Positions 9,487-21,660 of a stretch of 64,000 nt of DNA are shown here, piece by piece. The stretch covers positions 48,218 through 112,217 of the forward strand of contig JAKACV010000002.1 of assembly GCA_021821085.1 (NCBI GenBank), written 5' to 3'. Below the pieces are notes generated by a model. It saw only the letters and a list, made by a program, of their open reading frames with translations, had not been told where the DNA came from and ran no database searches. Both the position numbers and the translations under genes were made by a program. The DNA is from Bacillota bacterium (GTDB lineage Bacteria; Bacillota; Bacilli; Alicyclobacillales; SLC66). The stretch's first letter is position 1; every line of letters begins with the position of its first letter.

Positions 9487-10473
9487 ATGGGGAGATTGAC
9501 GACAGTGGAGCAGTTCGTCAAGGAGATTGCACGGGGGAATTCTCGTGCAATTGCACGCGCGATAACCTATATGGAGGAAGGTTCACAGCCTTCGCAGGAG
9601 TTGCTTGACCGTCTGAACCGCTCGACGCGAGAGGGGCGCCGCGCCCCACATGTCATTGGAATTACAGGGGCGCCCGGCGCAGGGAAAAGCACGCTTACAG
9701 ACCAACTGTTGGCTCATTTGCGTAGCCGTGGTCTGCGTCTTGCTGTGATTGCGGTGGATCCAAGCAGTCCATTTACTGGCGGTGCAGTTCTTGGCGATCG
9801 CGTTCGCATGAATCGACATGCCTTGGATCCGGGGATTTTTATACGTAGCATGGGAACGCGCGGAAGTGCCGGAGGACTCTCCCGCTCTGTGCGGGATGCA
9901 TTGCAGGTGTTGTATCATGCGCCCTTTGATGTGATTTTGCTTGAGACAGTTGGGGTAGGTCAATCAGAGTTAGATATTATGTATGTAGCAGACACCGTCA
10001 CTGTGGTGTTGACTCCTGTCGCAGGAGATCAGGTTCAAGCGGCTAAAGCTGGCTTGATGGAGATTGCGGATGTGTTTCTTGTAAACAAGGCAGATTTGTC
10101 AGGAGCAGAACGGACAGCGAAGGATGTTCGCGATATGTTGCATGTTACGGAACGGGAAGACAGTTGGCACCCACCTGTTTTGCTCTCTTCGGCCGCGAAA
10201 AATGATGGGATCGAACAGTGGTGGAGTGCGTGTAAAGACCATTTTGTCTACTTACTTGAGGGAGATCGACTCACGAGGCGCAGAGGCCGAGCGCGCGTTC
10301 AGGCGATGCGAGAATTGTTACAGCAAGGACTCTGGCGCGAAATGGAACGGAAACTTCAGGAGGATGAAAATTATTCACATCTGCAAGAGCTTGTGGCAAA
10401 TGGCGACTGGTTACCACAGGCGGCTGTTGAGCAGATCCTCGCGAATATTTTCAAAAGTACATTGCGGGCATAG
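9487..10473 (+). CDS. meaB: methylmalonyl-CoA mutase-associated GTPase MeaB/ArgK family
   Basis: GITGAPGAGKSTLTDQLL P-loop, AVDPSSPFTGGAVLGDRVRM, ETVGVGQSE, LVNKAD. Confidence 0.9.
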   Translation: MGRLTTVEQFVKEIARGNSRAIARAITYMEEGSQPSQELLDRLNRSTREGRRAPHVIGITGAPGAGKSTLTDQLLAHLRSRGLRLAVIAVDPSSPFTGGAVLGDRVRMNRHALDPGIFIRSMGTRGSAGGLSRSVRDALQVLYHAPFDVILLETVGVGQSELDIMYVADTVTVVLTPVAGDQVQAAKAGLMEIADVFLVNKADLSGAERTAKDVRDMLHVTEREDSWHPPVLLSSAAKNDGIEQWWSACKDHFVYLLEGDRLTRRRGRARVQAMRELLQQGLWREMERKLQEDENYSHLQELVANGDWLPQAAVEQILANIFKSTLRA

Positions 10474-10516
10474 AGTAAGTATGATTTAATGACCAAGAGA
10501 TGATGGATGGTTAGGA

Positions 10517-11041
10517 GTGTGCGACGTGACTATTCAAGCAAAGTTGGCCGATCATTCGGCAGAACAATTGCGAGAAATGCCACTGATCGAGATTGCGTAT
10601 GAATTGCTCGCGGAACGAAAAGAACCAGTGTATTACCGCGACTTAATGAGCAAAGTGGCAGAGTTGATAGAGCTTACGCAAGCGGAAATCAATGCGGTGA
10701 TTGCTCATTTATATACGGATATTAATATCGATGGTCGATTTTTGTGCATTGGAGAGAATGTATGGGGATTAAAAAAATGGTATCCTGTTGAACGCAGTAC
10801 AGAACGTTCGTCGAGTCGACGGTTTGTTCGAAAAGACGTTCATGATGCGGACGATGATGATGATATCGATGTGGAAGAAATTGAACTAGAAGAAATAGAG
10901 TTGGAAGAAGATCCACCGTTTGTGTTGGCAGATGACGAAGATGCCATTGAAGACGAGGAAGAAGTTATTGAAGATGATCTCGATTTTCTGGATTCTGAGG
11001 AAGAAGTTGCGGATGAAGAAGAGGAACCTGAAGATCTGTAG
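10517..11041 (+). CDS. rpoE: DNA-directed RNA polymerase delta subunit
   Basis: HARE-HTH N-terminus plus long acidic D/E tail; directly upstream of pyrG as in other Bacilli. Confidence 0.88.
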   Translation: MCDVTIQAKLADHSAEQLREMPLIEIAYELLAERKEPVYYRDLMSKVAELIELTQAEINAVIAHLYTDINIDGRFLCIGENVWGLKKWYPVERSTERSSSRRFVRKDVHDADDDDDIDVEEIELEEIELEEDPPFVLADDEDAIEDEEEVIEDDLDFLDSEEEVADEEEEPEDL

Positions 11042-11081
11042 CGAAGCTTCTTATAGTAAATTGGACGATATGTGCGTGTAG

Positions 11082-12749
<1,668 letters not shown>

Positions 12750-12877
12750 AAAAGCAGGAACCAATAGAAGAATGTCGAATACAGACAAAATTGACTAGGA
12801 TTCGCTTGTCAAAAATTCTTGCACATACTCCGCAAAAAATTGTGGCTTTTATGTACGTGGAATATAAGGAGTGACAA

Positions 12878-13285
12878 GTGGTGAAGAAAATTTTAGTCGT
12901 CGATGATCAATTCGGCATTCGACTGTTACTACAAGAGGTTCTCGGACGGGATGGTTATGAAGTTTTCTGCGCTGGAGACGGGATGGGGGCGCTTTCCATC
13001 CTCGTCAGCGAAAAACCACAACTTGTGTTGCTCGACATGAAAATACCCGGAATGGATGGAATTGAAATTTTAACAAATATTCGAAAACACGATCCTCATC
13101 TGAAAGTTGTCATGATGACAGCTTATGGGGAGCTTGATTTAGTGAAGGAAGCAGCTGCGTTAAATGCCGTCGGACATTTTGCAAAACCGTTTGACATTGA
13201 CGAGTTGCGGCAATTTATTGCTCAATTGATCGGGGTGCCAAAAGATGATGGAGGAGTCCAGTCTACAGAAATTCAGTTCAATTAG
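12878..13285 (+). CDS. spo0F: sporulation phosphorelay response regulator Spo0F
   Basis: Stand-alone receiver domain [19 protein letters not shown]...[11 protein letters not shown]...MMTAYGE...HFAKPFD; position between pyrG and fba. Confidence 0.9.
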   Translation: MVKKILVVDDQFGIRLLLQEVLGRDGYEVFCAGDGMGALSILVSEKPQLVLLDMKIPGMDGIEILTNIRKHDPHLKVVMMTAYGELDLVKEAAALNAVGHFAKPFDIDELRQFIAQLIGVPKDDGGVQSTEIQFN

Positions 13286-13313
13286 CCAAGCGTTGCATCG
13301 GGAGGAATTCGTT

Positions 13314-13694
13314 ATGATTCGCGTGCGAATGGCTTCTGCAGATGCGCATTATGCCGGGCGTCTTGTTGATGGAGCTAAAATGCTGCAGTTATTTGGGGAT
13401 GTGGCGACTGAATTGTTAATTCGCCATGATGGAGATGAAGGTCTTTTTGTCGCGTATGAGCAAGTAGAATTTAAGGCGCCCGTGTATGGCGGTGACTATG
13501 TAGAGGCATATGGTCGTATTGTAAGCGCTGGCAATAGTTCGCGTAAGATGGAGTTTTACGCGTTCAAGGTTGTGCGTGCGGAGATTGACTCAAAGAATCC
13601 TTCTGCGGCAGAAGTGGTAGATCCCCCGGAACTTGTCACTTTTGCAACGGGTACGTGTGTCGTGCCAAAGGATAAACAGCGTATACGGAGGTGA
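13314..13694 (+). CDS. kal: 3-aminobutyryl-CoA ammonia-lyase-like hotdog-fold protein
   Basis: [69 protein letters not shown] resembles Kal and lies next to a Kce homologue. ATG at 13314 with gggagga RBS. Confidence 0.75.
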   Translation: MIRVRMASADAHYAGRLVDGAKMLQLFGDVATELLIRHDGDEGLFVAYEQVEFKAPVYGGDYVEAYGRIVSAGNSSRKMEFYAFKVVRAEIDSKNPSAAEVVDPPELVTFATGTCVVPKDKQRIRR

Positions 13695-13697
13695 ATT

Positions 13698-14522
13698 ATG
13701 ATGCAAAAGCTAGTCATTACCGCTGCGGTTAACGGCGCAGAAGTGACGCGTGAGCAAACACCGTATGTACCGATTACGCCAAAGGAAATTGCAGCCGCAG
13801 CGATTGAGGCCGCCGCCGCCGGTGCTTCGATTATACATGTGCACGCACGGCAAGATGATGGTACAGCTACGCAGAATAAAGAGGTCTATCGGGAGATCAT
13901 CGAGCGAATTCGTGAAAATAGTAATGTCATTGTTCAAGTATCTACAGGTGGTTCGGTGGGGATGACTGCACAAGAGCGCACGGAGGTCATTTCGTTAGCT
14001 CCAGAAATGGCTACCTTGTCAACGGGGACAGTTAACTTTGGTGCAGGTGTTTTCTACAACTCACTCGAGATGATCTGTGATTTTGCCATTCGGATGAAAC
14101 AGTATCAAGTGAGACCAGAAATCGAGGTGTTTGACGTCGGGATGATCGCAAATGCGGTGGATCTCGTTAACAGAGGACTACTTGCTTCGCCAATGCATTT
14201 TGACTTAGTATTAGGCGTTCCTGGAGCGATTCCAGCTGAAATCAGCCATTTAATGCACATGGTTGCCTCTCTGCCCTGCGGCAGTACATGGACTGCCGCA
14301 GGGATCGGCAGGTCGCAGTTGCCGATTGCAACAGCCGCCATACTTCTTGGAGGTCATGTTCGCGTTGGACTTGAAGATAATATCTATTATAGTAAAGGCC
14401 GATTAGCGGTGTCCAATGCGGAACTTGTGGAGCGCGTTGTCAGATTGACCAAGGAAATTGGGCGGGATATTGCAACGCCTGATGAGGCACGGCGTATAGT
14501 TTCGATTTCACCGTGCACGTGA
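13698..14522 (+). CDS. kce: 3-keto-5-aminohexanoate cleavage enzyme family (BKACE/DUF849)
   Basis: KLVITAAVNGAEVTREQTPYVPITPKEIAAAAIEAAAAGASIIHVHARQDDG; GSTWTAAGIGRSQLP; GGHVRVGLEDN. Confidence 0.88.
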   Translation: MMQKLVITAAVNGAEVTREQTPYVPITPKEIAAAAIEAAAAGASIIHVHARQDDGTATQNKEVYREIIERIRENSNVIVQVSTGGSVGMTAQERTEVISLAPEMATLSTGTVNFGAGVFYNSLEMICDFAIRMKQYQVRPEIEVFDVGMIANAVDLVNRGLLASPMHFDLVLGVPGAIPAEISHLMHMVASLPCGSTWTAAGIGRSQLPIATAAILLGGHVRVGLEDNIYYSKGRLAVSNAELVERVVRLTKEIGRDIATPDEARRIVSISPCT

Positions 14523-14589
14523 TATGATGTGAATGGAATTACATAATATACGTGCTGTGCAAAACGACTACAGGATGGGGGAGATTTAT

Positions 14590-15444
14590 TTGCCTTTTGG
14601 TTCATTTAAAGCAGCGTTAGAAGATGGAGTAAAGCATGGGTATGCGGTAGGGCAGTTCAATATCAATAACCTAGAGTGGACGCAAGCGATTGTTGAGGTG
14701 GCGAACGAAGAAAATTCGCCTGTAATTCTCGGCGCTTCCGAAGGGGCTATTAAATATATGGGAATTGAGTATGTAGGCGCCATTGCTAAAGCGGCAGCCG
14801 ACATGTCAAAGGTTCCCATTATCCTTCATCTTGATCATGGAAGCAATTATGAAATGATTTTGAAATGCATCCGCTACGGGTTTACTTCGGTTATGATTGA
14901 TGGGTCACATCATCCGTTGGAGGACAATATCGCGTTGACTAGAAAAGTGGTAGAAGCCTGTCATCCGCTTGGCATTCACGTTGAAGGGGAGCTTGGCCGC
15001 ATCGGTGGCGTTGAAGACGATTTGACAGTGGATGTAAGAGAGGCTACGCTCGTACGGCCGGATGAGGCAGAGCGCTTTGTGCAAGAAACGGGAGTAGATG
15101 CGTTTGCGCCGGCGATTGGGTCACAACATGGACACTATAAAGGCAAGCCCAATCTTGCGTTTGATCGCTTAGAGCAAGTGCATGGCTTGACGGGCATTCC
15201 GCTTGTTTTGCATGGTGGGACCGGTATTCCCGATGAAGATATCCGTCATGCCATTCGTCTAGGGGTTTCTAAGATCAACGTGAATACAGAAAATCAGTCT
15301 GTATTTACGGATACTGTTCGAGAAATTTTTGATCGGGACAAGGAAGTTTTTGACCCGCGGAAGTATCTCGGACCTGCTCGCTCTGCGATTAAGGATGCTG
15401 TGCGTGCGAAAATTCGCCTATTTGGCAGTGCGGGTCGCGGCTAA
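14590..15444 (+). CDS. fba: class II fructose-1,6-bisphosphate aldolase
   Basis: HLDHGSNYE, VEGELGRIGG, AIGSQHGHYKG, LVLHGGTGIPDEDI, KINVNTEN. Probable TTG start at 14590. Confidence 0.93.
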   Translation: MPFGSFKAALEDGVKHGYAVGQFNINNLEWTQAIVEVANEENSPVILGASEGAIKYMGIEYVGAIAKAAADMSKVPIILHLDHGSNYEMILKCIRYGFTSVMIDGSHHPLEDNIALTRKVVEACHPLGIHVEGELGRIGGVEDDLTVDVREATLVRPDEAERFVQETGVDAFAPAIGSQHGHYKGKPNLAFDRLEQVHGLTGIPLVLHGGTGIPDEDIRHAIRLGVSKINVNTENQSVFTDTVREIFDRDKEVFDPRKYLGPARSAIKDAVRAKIRLFGSAGRG

Positions 15445-15509
15445 CGTTTAGGAGATGTGCATCCTCATGGGATAGATGAGCGCCGAATGAAGGGAGTGGA
15501 GGAGAAACA

Positions 15510-16160
15510 GTGCGGTTTTACTTAGAGACTGCGCATTTTTCTGAGGCACAACGGGCTACGGCGCTCGGATTTCTAGCGGGTGTATACGTGCCGCGAAGGA
15601 TTGTGCAAGCAACCGGAAGAGATTATCTTTCTCTAGTGAGTGAAATCTCGGGGTTGTCGTTGCCGTGGTTAGGTGTCGAGGTCGAGGCGCTCGATTCAGT
15701 AGGCATAGAACTTGAAATAGCTAGTTTGCACGATGTCGCGAAAGATTCCTCTTGTCATACCTTTGCACCGCTTACCCTACAGACTCTCCAGGCGTTAAGT
15801 CGTGAAACTACGCATGGCAAAGCATTTGGTGTACAGTACCCTTGCTCATTAACTCAAGTACTTCTTGCAGCTCGCGCTGGTGCGACAGAAGCCATACTTG
15901 ATGCGCAAGTCCTGGCTGCAGCAGGTATTGACCCTTCCGTATTACTGACTCAGTTTAAACGTGTGTTTCTAGCGTATGAGATTCCCTTTACGTTTTTGGT
16001 GAGTGGAATTCGCGATTCATTAGAAATTGAGCGGCTTGCACTGGCAGGAACGGATGGAGTGATCTGTTCATGGGAGATTGTACGAGGACTTGCCTATCAT
16101 CCATATACTGATTTGAGTATTCAACGTGTGTTAGAACTGCGGAGTAATAAACCTACCTAA
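15510..16160 (+). CDS. transaldolase/fructose-6-phosphate aldolase family protein, divergent active site
   Basis: Follows fba as tal/fsa does in Bacilli. Aligns along its length with the FSA/TalC fold (MRFYLETAHFSEAQRATALGFLAGV... / QVLLAARAGAT / HPYTDLSIQRVLE) but lacks the TTNPS and VVKIP motifs. Confidence 0.72.
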   Translation: MRFYLETAHFSEAQRATALGFLAGVYVPRRIVQATGRDYLSLVSEISGLSLPWLGVEVEALDSVGIELEIASLHDVAKDSSCHTFAPLTLQTLQALSRETTHGKAFGVQYPCSLTQVLLAARAGATEAILDAQVLAAAGIDPSVLLTQFKRVFLAYEIPFTFLVSGIRDSLEIERLALAGTDGVICSWEIVRGLAYHPYTDLSIQRVLELRSNKPT

Positions 16161-16290
16161 ATCGTCCACGTATTCCCTCTCTGTAATTGATCGATTACCA
16201 TACTTGTGTTGTTCCTATGGCTAAAACAGAAAATCATTTCAAATACTTTAAGGTCAAGTTATCGGGCGAGATATAAGGAGTGAAACCTCG

Positions 16291-17526
16291 ATGGATAGTT
16301 ATATACAAAGTTTATTTGCAGAGCGAATTGGGGGCGCCCAATTTGGAAAGGAGACGGTGATTTATAAGTTTGAAAAAATTAAACGCGCGAAGGCGGCAGC
16401 ACTAGCTGCGCATCCCGAAATCCCGATGATTGATATGGGGGTTGGTGAACCGGACGAACGGGCAGACGACGGAATTGTGGATGTATTGGCACGTGAGGCT
16501 CGCAAACGCGAGAATCGCTTTTATGCAGACAATGGCATCCCGGAGTTTAATGCAGCGGCGGTCAAGTATCTAGCGCAAGTCTACGGCGTTCTGGGAATTG
16601 ATCCGACAAGGGAAATCAACCACGCGATAGGATCAAAACCAGCGCTTGCGATGCTACCCACTGCGCTGATCAACCCAGGTGATGTCACGATTATGCCTGT
16701 TCCAAACTATCCAGTGATGGGAACCCATACAAGATGGCTGGGCGGTGAAGTGTATACGCTACCCATTACCCCTGAAAATCAGTATCTCCCGGATTTATCC
16801 TCACTTCCAGAAGATATTCGTAAACGCGCCAAATTGCTCTATCTCAATTATCCCAACAATCCCACAGGAGCCACTGCCACTCGGGCCTTTTTTGAAGAAG
16901 TGGTCGCCTTTGCGAAGGCAAATCAGCTGGTGGTTGTTCATGACGCCGCCTACGCTGCACTTACTTTTGATGGCGAACCCCCGATCGCTTTTCTGTCGGT
17001 TCCAGGTGCAAAAGAGGTGGGTGTTGAACTATTTTCGCTTTCCAAAGCGTTCAATATGACCGGATGGCGAATCGCGTTTGTGGCTGGCAATGAGTTGCTT
17101 GTTAAGGCATTTGCAACAGTTAAGGACAATAATGACTCAGGTCAATTTCGGGCGATTCAGAAGGCGGCAATATACGGATTGGAGCATCCGGAAATCACGG
17201 AGAAGATTGCGGAGAAATATTCCCGTCGCCATACGCTACTTGTGGATGCGTTACGTTCGCTTGGATTTGACGCAAAAAAACCGGGCGGATCATTCTTCCT
17301 CTACACAGAGGCTCCTAAAGGAGTGAAGGGTGGACCTCGCTTTGCATCAGCGGAGGAGTTCTCTGAGTATCTTATTACAGAAAAACAGATTTCCACAGTG
17401 CCCTGGGATGATGCAGGTGCGTTTGTGCGTTGGAGCGTCACTTTTGAGGCCGATTCTGAGCAGGCAGAACATGAAGTGATCGCAGAAATTAAACGCCGGT
17501 TATCGAGTCTTACGTTTGAATTTTAG
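16291..17526 (+). CDS. dapL: LL-diaminopimelate aminotransferase
   Basis: [60 protein letters not shown] motifs. Confidence 0.9.
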   Translation: MDSYIQSLFAERIGGAQFGKETVIYKFEKIKRAKAAALAAHPEIPMIDMGVGEPDERADDGIVDVLAREARKRENRFYADNGIPEFNAAAVKYLAQVYGVLGIDPTREINHAIGSKPALAMLPTALINPGDVTIMPVPNYPVMGTHTRWLGGEVYTLPITPENQYLPDLSSLPEDIRKRAKLLYLNYPNNPTGATATRAFFEEVVAFAKANQLVVVHDAAYAALTFDGEPPIAFLSVPGAKEVGVELFSLSKAFNMTGWRIAFVAGNELLVKAFATVKDNNDSGQFRAIQKAAIYGLEHPEITEKIAEKYSRRHTLLVDALRSLGFDAKKPGGSFFLYTEAPKGVKGGPRFASAEEFSEYLITEKQISTVPWDDAGAFVRWSVTFEADSEQAEHEVIAEIKRRLSSLTFEF

Positions 17527-17558
17527 AAGTAGATCAGTGGACTGAAGGGAGAGGGATT

Positions 17559-18524
17559 ATGGATCGTGAACTCGCATTAGAGTTTGCTCGGGTAACTGAA
17601 GCGGCAGCACTTGCCGCAGCCAAGTGGATGGGAACGGGGAAAAAGAACGAAGCGGATAATGCCGCCACGACAGCGATGCGCACCGTTTTTGACACGATTG
17701 CCATTGATGGCACAGTGGTGATTGGCGAAGGGGAAATGGATGAGGCTCCGATGCTCTATATTGGTGAAAAATTAGGAAATGGAAACGATCCAGTGGATGT
17801 CGCAGTCGATCCTCTTGAAGGGACGAATATCGTGGCAAAGGGACTGTGGAATGCGATGGCGGTCATCGCAGTGGCTCCGCAGGGGACATTACTTCATGCT
17901 CCCGATATGTACATGGAGAAGATTGCAGTAGGTCCGGCCGCAAAAGGGCTTGTGGATATTGAGGCGCCGATTGAACACAATCTGCGCGTGGTTGCACGGG
18001 CGCTTGGCAAGTCGCTTGAGGATGTCGTTGCCATTTTGTTGGATCGTCCGCGCCATGCTGAAATCATTGAGCGGATTCGAAAAACGGGTGCACGAATCAA
18101 ATTGATTACGGATGGTGATGTTGCTGCAGCACTTAACACGGCATTTCCGGAAGTAGGCGTGGATATCATGTTTGGTACGGGTGGAGCGCCCGAGGGTGTT
18201 CTTGCGGCAGCCGCACTGAAGTGCCTTGGCGGGGAGTTTCAAGGACGCCTTGTTCCGCAAAGTGAGGACGAACATGCTCGTTGTCTGGCGATGGGGCTAA
18301 CGGACCCGAGTGCTGTTTTGTGTATGGAAGATCTCGTAAAAGGCGATGATGCGATCTTTGCAGCGACTGGTGTTACAGATGGAGAATTGTTGCGAGGTGT
18401 ACGATTTTTAGGAGGTGACCAAGCGACGACCCACTCTCTTGTCATGCGCGCAAGCAGTGGAACTGTTCGATTTATTGAGGCGCGACATCGATTGGGAAAA
18501 AAACCAAATCTAGTGATGGTCTAG
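17559..18524 (+). CDS. glpX: class II fructose-1,6-bisphosphatase
   Basis: [53 protein letters not shown]. Confidence 0.95.
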   Translation: MDRELALEFARVTEAAALAAAKWMGTGKKNEADNAATTAMRTVFDTIAIDGTVVIGEGEMDEAPMLYIGEKLGNGNDPVDVAVDPLEGTNIVAKGLWNAMAVIAVAPQGTLLHAPDMYMEKIAVGPAAKGLVDIEAPIEHNLRVVARALGKSLEDVVAILLDRPRHAEIIERIRKTGARIKLITDGDVAAALNTAFPEVGVDIMFGTGGAPEGVLAAAALKCLGGEFQGRLVPQSEDEHARCLAMGLTDPSAVLCMEDLVKGDDAIFAATGVTDGELLRGVRFLGGDQATTHSLVMRASSGTVRFIEARHRLGKKPNLVMV

Positions 18525-18638
18525 ATATCTGCATCAACTTTTCATAACAAGCGATAGGAATGTGCATAAAGTAGAGAAAGAGCGGCAAACCTGCTAGTAC
18601 GTGTAATGACATTCTGAATACAGTGAGGGTAGGTTCCA

Positions 18639-19955
18639 TTGCAGATTAAGGAACTAGAAACAAAGAAGCTCGCCGAACTCTATAAACTGGCGAAGGAATT
18701 TCAGATTCCATATTACGCCACGATGAAGAAGAAAGAACTCATCTTTGCTGTTTTACGTGCACAGGCTGAGAAGGATGGACTTTTGTTCGCAGAAGGTGTA
18801 CTTGATATTATGTCGGACGGCTATGGATTCCTTCGCCCGATCGGTTATTTGCCAAGTGCAGAAGACATCTATGTAGCCGCATCACAAATTCGCCGTTTCG
18901 ATTTGCGGGCAGGCGATCTCGTGTCTGGAAAAGTTCGTCCACCTAAAGAAAATGAACGCTATTTTGGACTGCTTCAAGTAGAAGCTGTGAATGGAACAAA
19001 TCCTGAGACGGCCTCCGAACGACTGCATTTCCCAGCGCTCACTCCATTATTTCCACAGCAGAAACTAAAACTTGAAACGACACCAGAGAAGTATGCAACG
19101 CGCATGATGGATCTACTTTCGCCAGTTGGACTCGGACAGCGTGGTCTGATTGTCGCCCCACCAAAAGCCGGTAAGACATTGCTATTAAAGGAAATTGCAA
19201 ACAGTGTGTCCGCGAACTTTCCAAATGCAGATCTGTTTGTTCTCTTGATTGATGAGCGGCCAGAAGAAGTGACTGATATGCAACGCTCTGTACGCGGAGA
19301 AGTTGTCGCATCGACATTTGACGAAGTTCCAGAAAACCACATCAAAGTTACGGAACTTGTGTTGGAGCGCGCAATGCGCCTGGTGGAGCATAAACGCGAT
19401 GTGATCATTCTTATGGATAGTCTTACACGATTGACTCGCGCGTATAATCTGGTGATTCCGCCGAGCGGTCGGACGTTATCAGGGGGAATAGATCCTGCGG
19501 CGTTTCATAGACCCAAGCGGTTTTTTGGGGCTGCTCGTAATATTGAAGAAGGCGGTAGCCTTACCATTATCGCTACGGCCCTCGTTGAAACGGGCTCGCG
19601 GATGGATGATGTCATTTATGAGGAGTTTAAGGGAACGGGCAACCTTGAACTACATTTAGATCGTCGTCTCGCCGAAAAACGAATTTTTCCAGCGATCGAT
19701 ATTCGCCGTTCAGGTACGCGCAGAGAGGAATTATTACTCACACCAGAAGAACTGGAGAAAATGTGGGCTTTGCGTAAATCGCTAGGAGACAATAATGACT
19801 TCACAGAGATCTTCCTGCGTCGCTTTACTCATACAAAGACCAATCAAGAATTCCTCGCTACGATCGAGAGCCCCCGTGAAACGCGAGAAAATCCCCGCGA
19901 AGGCAATCCCCGCGATCGACGTGACCGCGATCATCGCCAGGTAACTGCGAAGTAG
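18639..19955 (+). CDS. rho: transcription termination factor Rho with Arg-rich C-terminal tail
   Basis: [47 protein letters not shown]; tail [26 protein letters not shown]. Confidence 0.95.
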   Translation: MQIKELETKKLAELYKLAKEFQIPYYATMKKKELIFAVLRAQAEKDGLLFAEGVLDIMSDGYGFLRPIGYLPSAEDIYVAASQIRRFDLRAGDLVSGKVRPPKENERYFGLLQVEAVNGTNPETASERLHFPALTPLFPQQKLKLETTPEKYATRMMDLLSPVGLGQRGLIVAPPKAGKTLLLKEIANSVSANFPNADLFVLLIDERPEEVTDMQRSVRGEVVASTFDEVPENHIKVTELVLERAMRLVEHKRDVIILMDSLTRLTRAYNLVIPPSGRTLSGGIDPAAFHRPKRFFGAARNIEEGGSLTIIATALVETGSRMDDVIYEEFKGTGNLELHLDRRLAEKRIFPAIDIRRSGTRREELLLTPEELEKMWALRKSLGDNNDFTEIFLRRFTHTKTNQEFLATIESPRETRENPREGNPRDRRDRDHRQVTAK

Positions 19956-21239
19956 GTGGCTAAATTGAATATTGTCTATGCAAATGAAAGAGACGAGTTG
20001 TTTGACGATCCCTCGTTGCTTGCACTGGGTCGTACGGGTAAAGCAGTTACCGAGATACAGGAGATGGAGTGGATTCCGTTTCCAAAGGGTGCGACCATGG
20101 TCTCTTTGCCAGGGACGAGAGCACTCGGGTTGGATCGCGAAGGAAAGTTAAAATCGCTTCCACCGTCCGCTGTCGCAGTGGGTGCGCTGTTGCCGCAAGG
20201 CTACACGCGTCTGCTGTTGCCAGCTTATTTCAAGCCACCTGGTGCAACGCCTTTTCCGCTATTTGGATATACAGCCGTCGGGTTTCGCGATGGGCGTTTC
20301 TATGTGGCGGCGACGCAAAGCGACGATCCAGAACCGTGGAATCCAGAACAGTATCATGCGGATCGCGTGGCGCAACAAGTAGTTCATATGGAGCAGAGTC
20401 ATTCGGACAATCGCCTCTATCAACATCTGCGCACCTGTGCGGTGGAGTATGAATGTGTGACATCACGCAATACATTTTTTGGTCGCAACGAAGGGGCAAT
20501 CCCTGTGTCAGGATCCTGTAATGCAGGGTGTCTTGGGTGTATTAGTGAACAACCGGACGAATCAGGATTTCCTTCCCCGCAAATTCGTCTGTCTTTGCGT
20601 CCAAGCGTAGAGGAAATGGTGGATCTGATGGTGACACACTTACAGACCGCTGGTCCGAATGGGATCATTTCGTTTGGACAAGGATGCGAAGGAGAACCGT
20701 CTGTGCGCGGTCGTGAGATCGCAGAGGCGATTCGCCGGACGAGGGAGCAGGTGCAAACGGGTGCGATTAACATCAATACCAATGCCGGATTGACTTCACA
20801 AATCACCCAAATTGTTGACGCTGGACTTGATTTAATGCGCATTTCTACCATTAGCGCGTTGTCTGATCACTATGATGCGTATTATCAACCTCGCGGATAT
20901 ACAATAGAGGATGTAGCTGCGTCTGCAGGATATGCCTCTGAACACGGAGTGATCGTCGCGCTCAATTATTTGGTTTTTCCAGGGGTTACTGATCAACCGG
21001 AAGAAATCGAAGCGATGATTCAATTTATACATCAAACTGGAATTAAACTTGTACAATTGCGCAATCTGAATATCGATCCGGATTATTATTTGGAACGCAT
21101 TCCTTTACGTGAAGATGAACCCATCGGGATGCTTGCGATGATTGATGCGATACAACAGGAATGTAAGGGGCTTAGGATAGGGAGCTACACTCACGCACCA
21201 GAGTGGTATGGAAGTGGCGCACAAGTGATGCGCTTGTAG
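19956..21239 (+). CDS. radical SAM protein, function unassigned
   Basis: SGSCNAGCLGCIS (Cx3Cx2C) radical-SAM cluster motif followed by a TIM-barrel-like sequence (ISFGQGCEGEPS, NINTNAGLTSQI). Confidence 0.85.
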   Translation: MAKLNIVYANERDELFDDPSLLALGRTGKAVTEIQEMEWIPFPKGATMVSLPGTRALGLDREGKLKSLPPSAVAVGALLPQGYTRLLLPAYFKPPGATPFPLFGYTAVGFRDGRFYVAATQSDDPEPWNPEQYHADRVAQQVVHMEQSHSDNRLYQHLRTCAVEYECVTSRNTFFGRNEGAIPVSGSCNAGCLGCISEQPDESGFPSPQIRLSLRPSVEEMVDLMVTHLQTAGPNGIISFGQGCEGEPSVRGREIAEAIRRTREQVQTGAININTNAGLTSQITQIVDAGLDLMRISTISALSDHYDAYYQPRGYTIEDVAASAGYASEHGVIVALNYLVFPGVTDQPEEIEAMIQFIHQTGIKLVQLRNLNIDPDYYLERIPLREDEPIGMLAMIDAIQQECKGLRIGSYTHAPEWYGSGAQVMRL

Positions 21240-21301
21240 AAATCAGAACGACGTGGTACTATGTAAACAATCGTGTCTTTTGCAGTAGGAGGTGAATAAC
21301 C

Positions 21302-21499
21302 ATGAAACCAGGGATTCATCCGGAATATAAAAAAGTGATGGTGACTTGTGCCTGTGGCGAACAGTTCGAGACGGGTTCGGTAAAAAGCAATTTGCGTGTT
21401 GAAGTATGTTCTAAATGCCATCCATTTTTTACAGGTAAACAAAAGTTTATCGATGTTGGTGGGCGTGTGGATCGTTTCAAGAAAAAATATGGGATGTAA
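21302..21499 (+). CDS. rpmE: 50S ribosomal protein L31 (zinc-binding form)
   Basis: [26 protein letters not shown]...[29 protein letters not shown]. Confidence 0.96.
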   Translation: MKPGIHPEYKKVMVTCACGEQFETGSVKSNLRVEVCSKCHPFFTGKQKFIDVGGRVDRFKKKYGM

Positions 21500-21522
21500 A
21501 CAACATCTTCGTTATTCCTCTA

Positions 21523-21558
21523 GGCGGTACTGCACGACTTTGCGGTACCGTCTTTGTG
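21523..21558 (+). terminator. terminator-like hairpin downstream of rpmE
   Basis: ggcggtactgc ... gcggtaccgtc (G-U tolerant stem) followed by tttgtg. Confidence 0.4.
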
Positions 21559-21660
21559 TGCGAAGGTTTTGTGGTAGCGAGGCGTATGCTGAAGCAAGCG
21601 GGCACGCGTCTGAATAGGATATAAAATCATGTTACTTTTACACTTTAGGAGTGGATCTGT

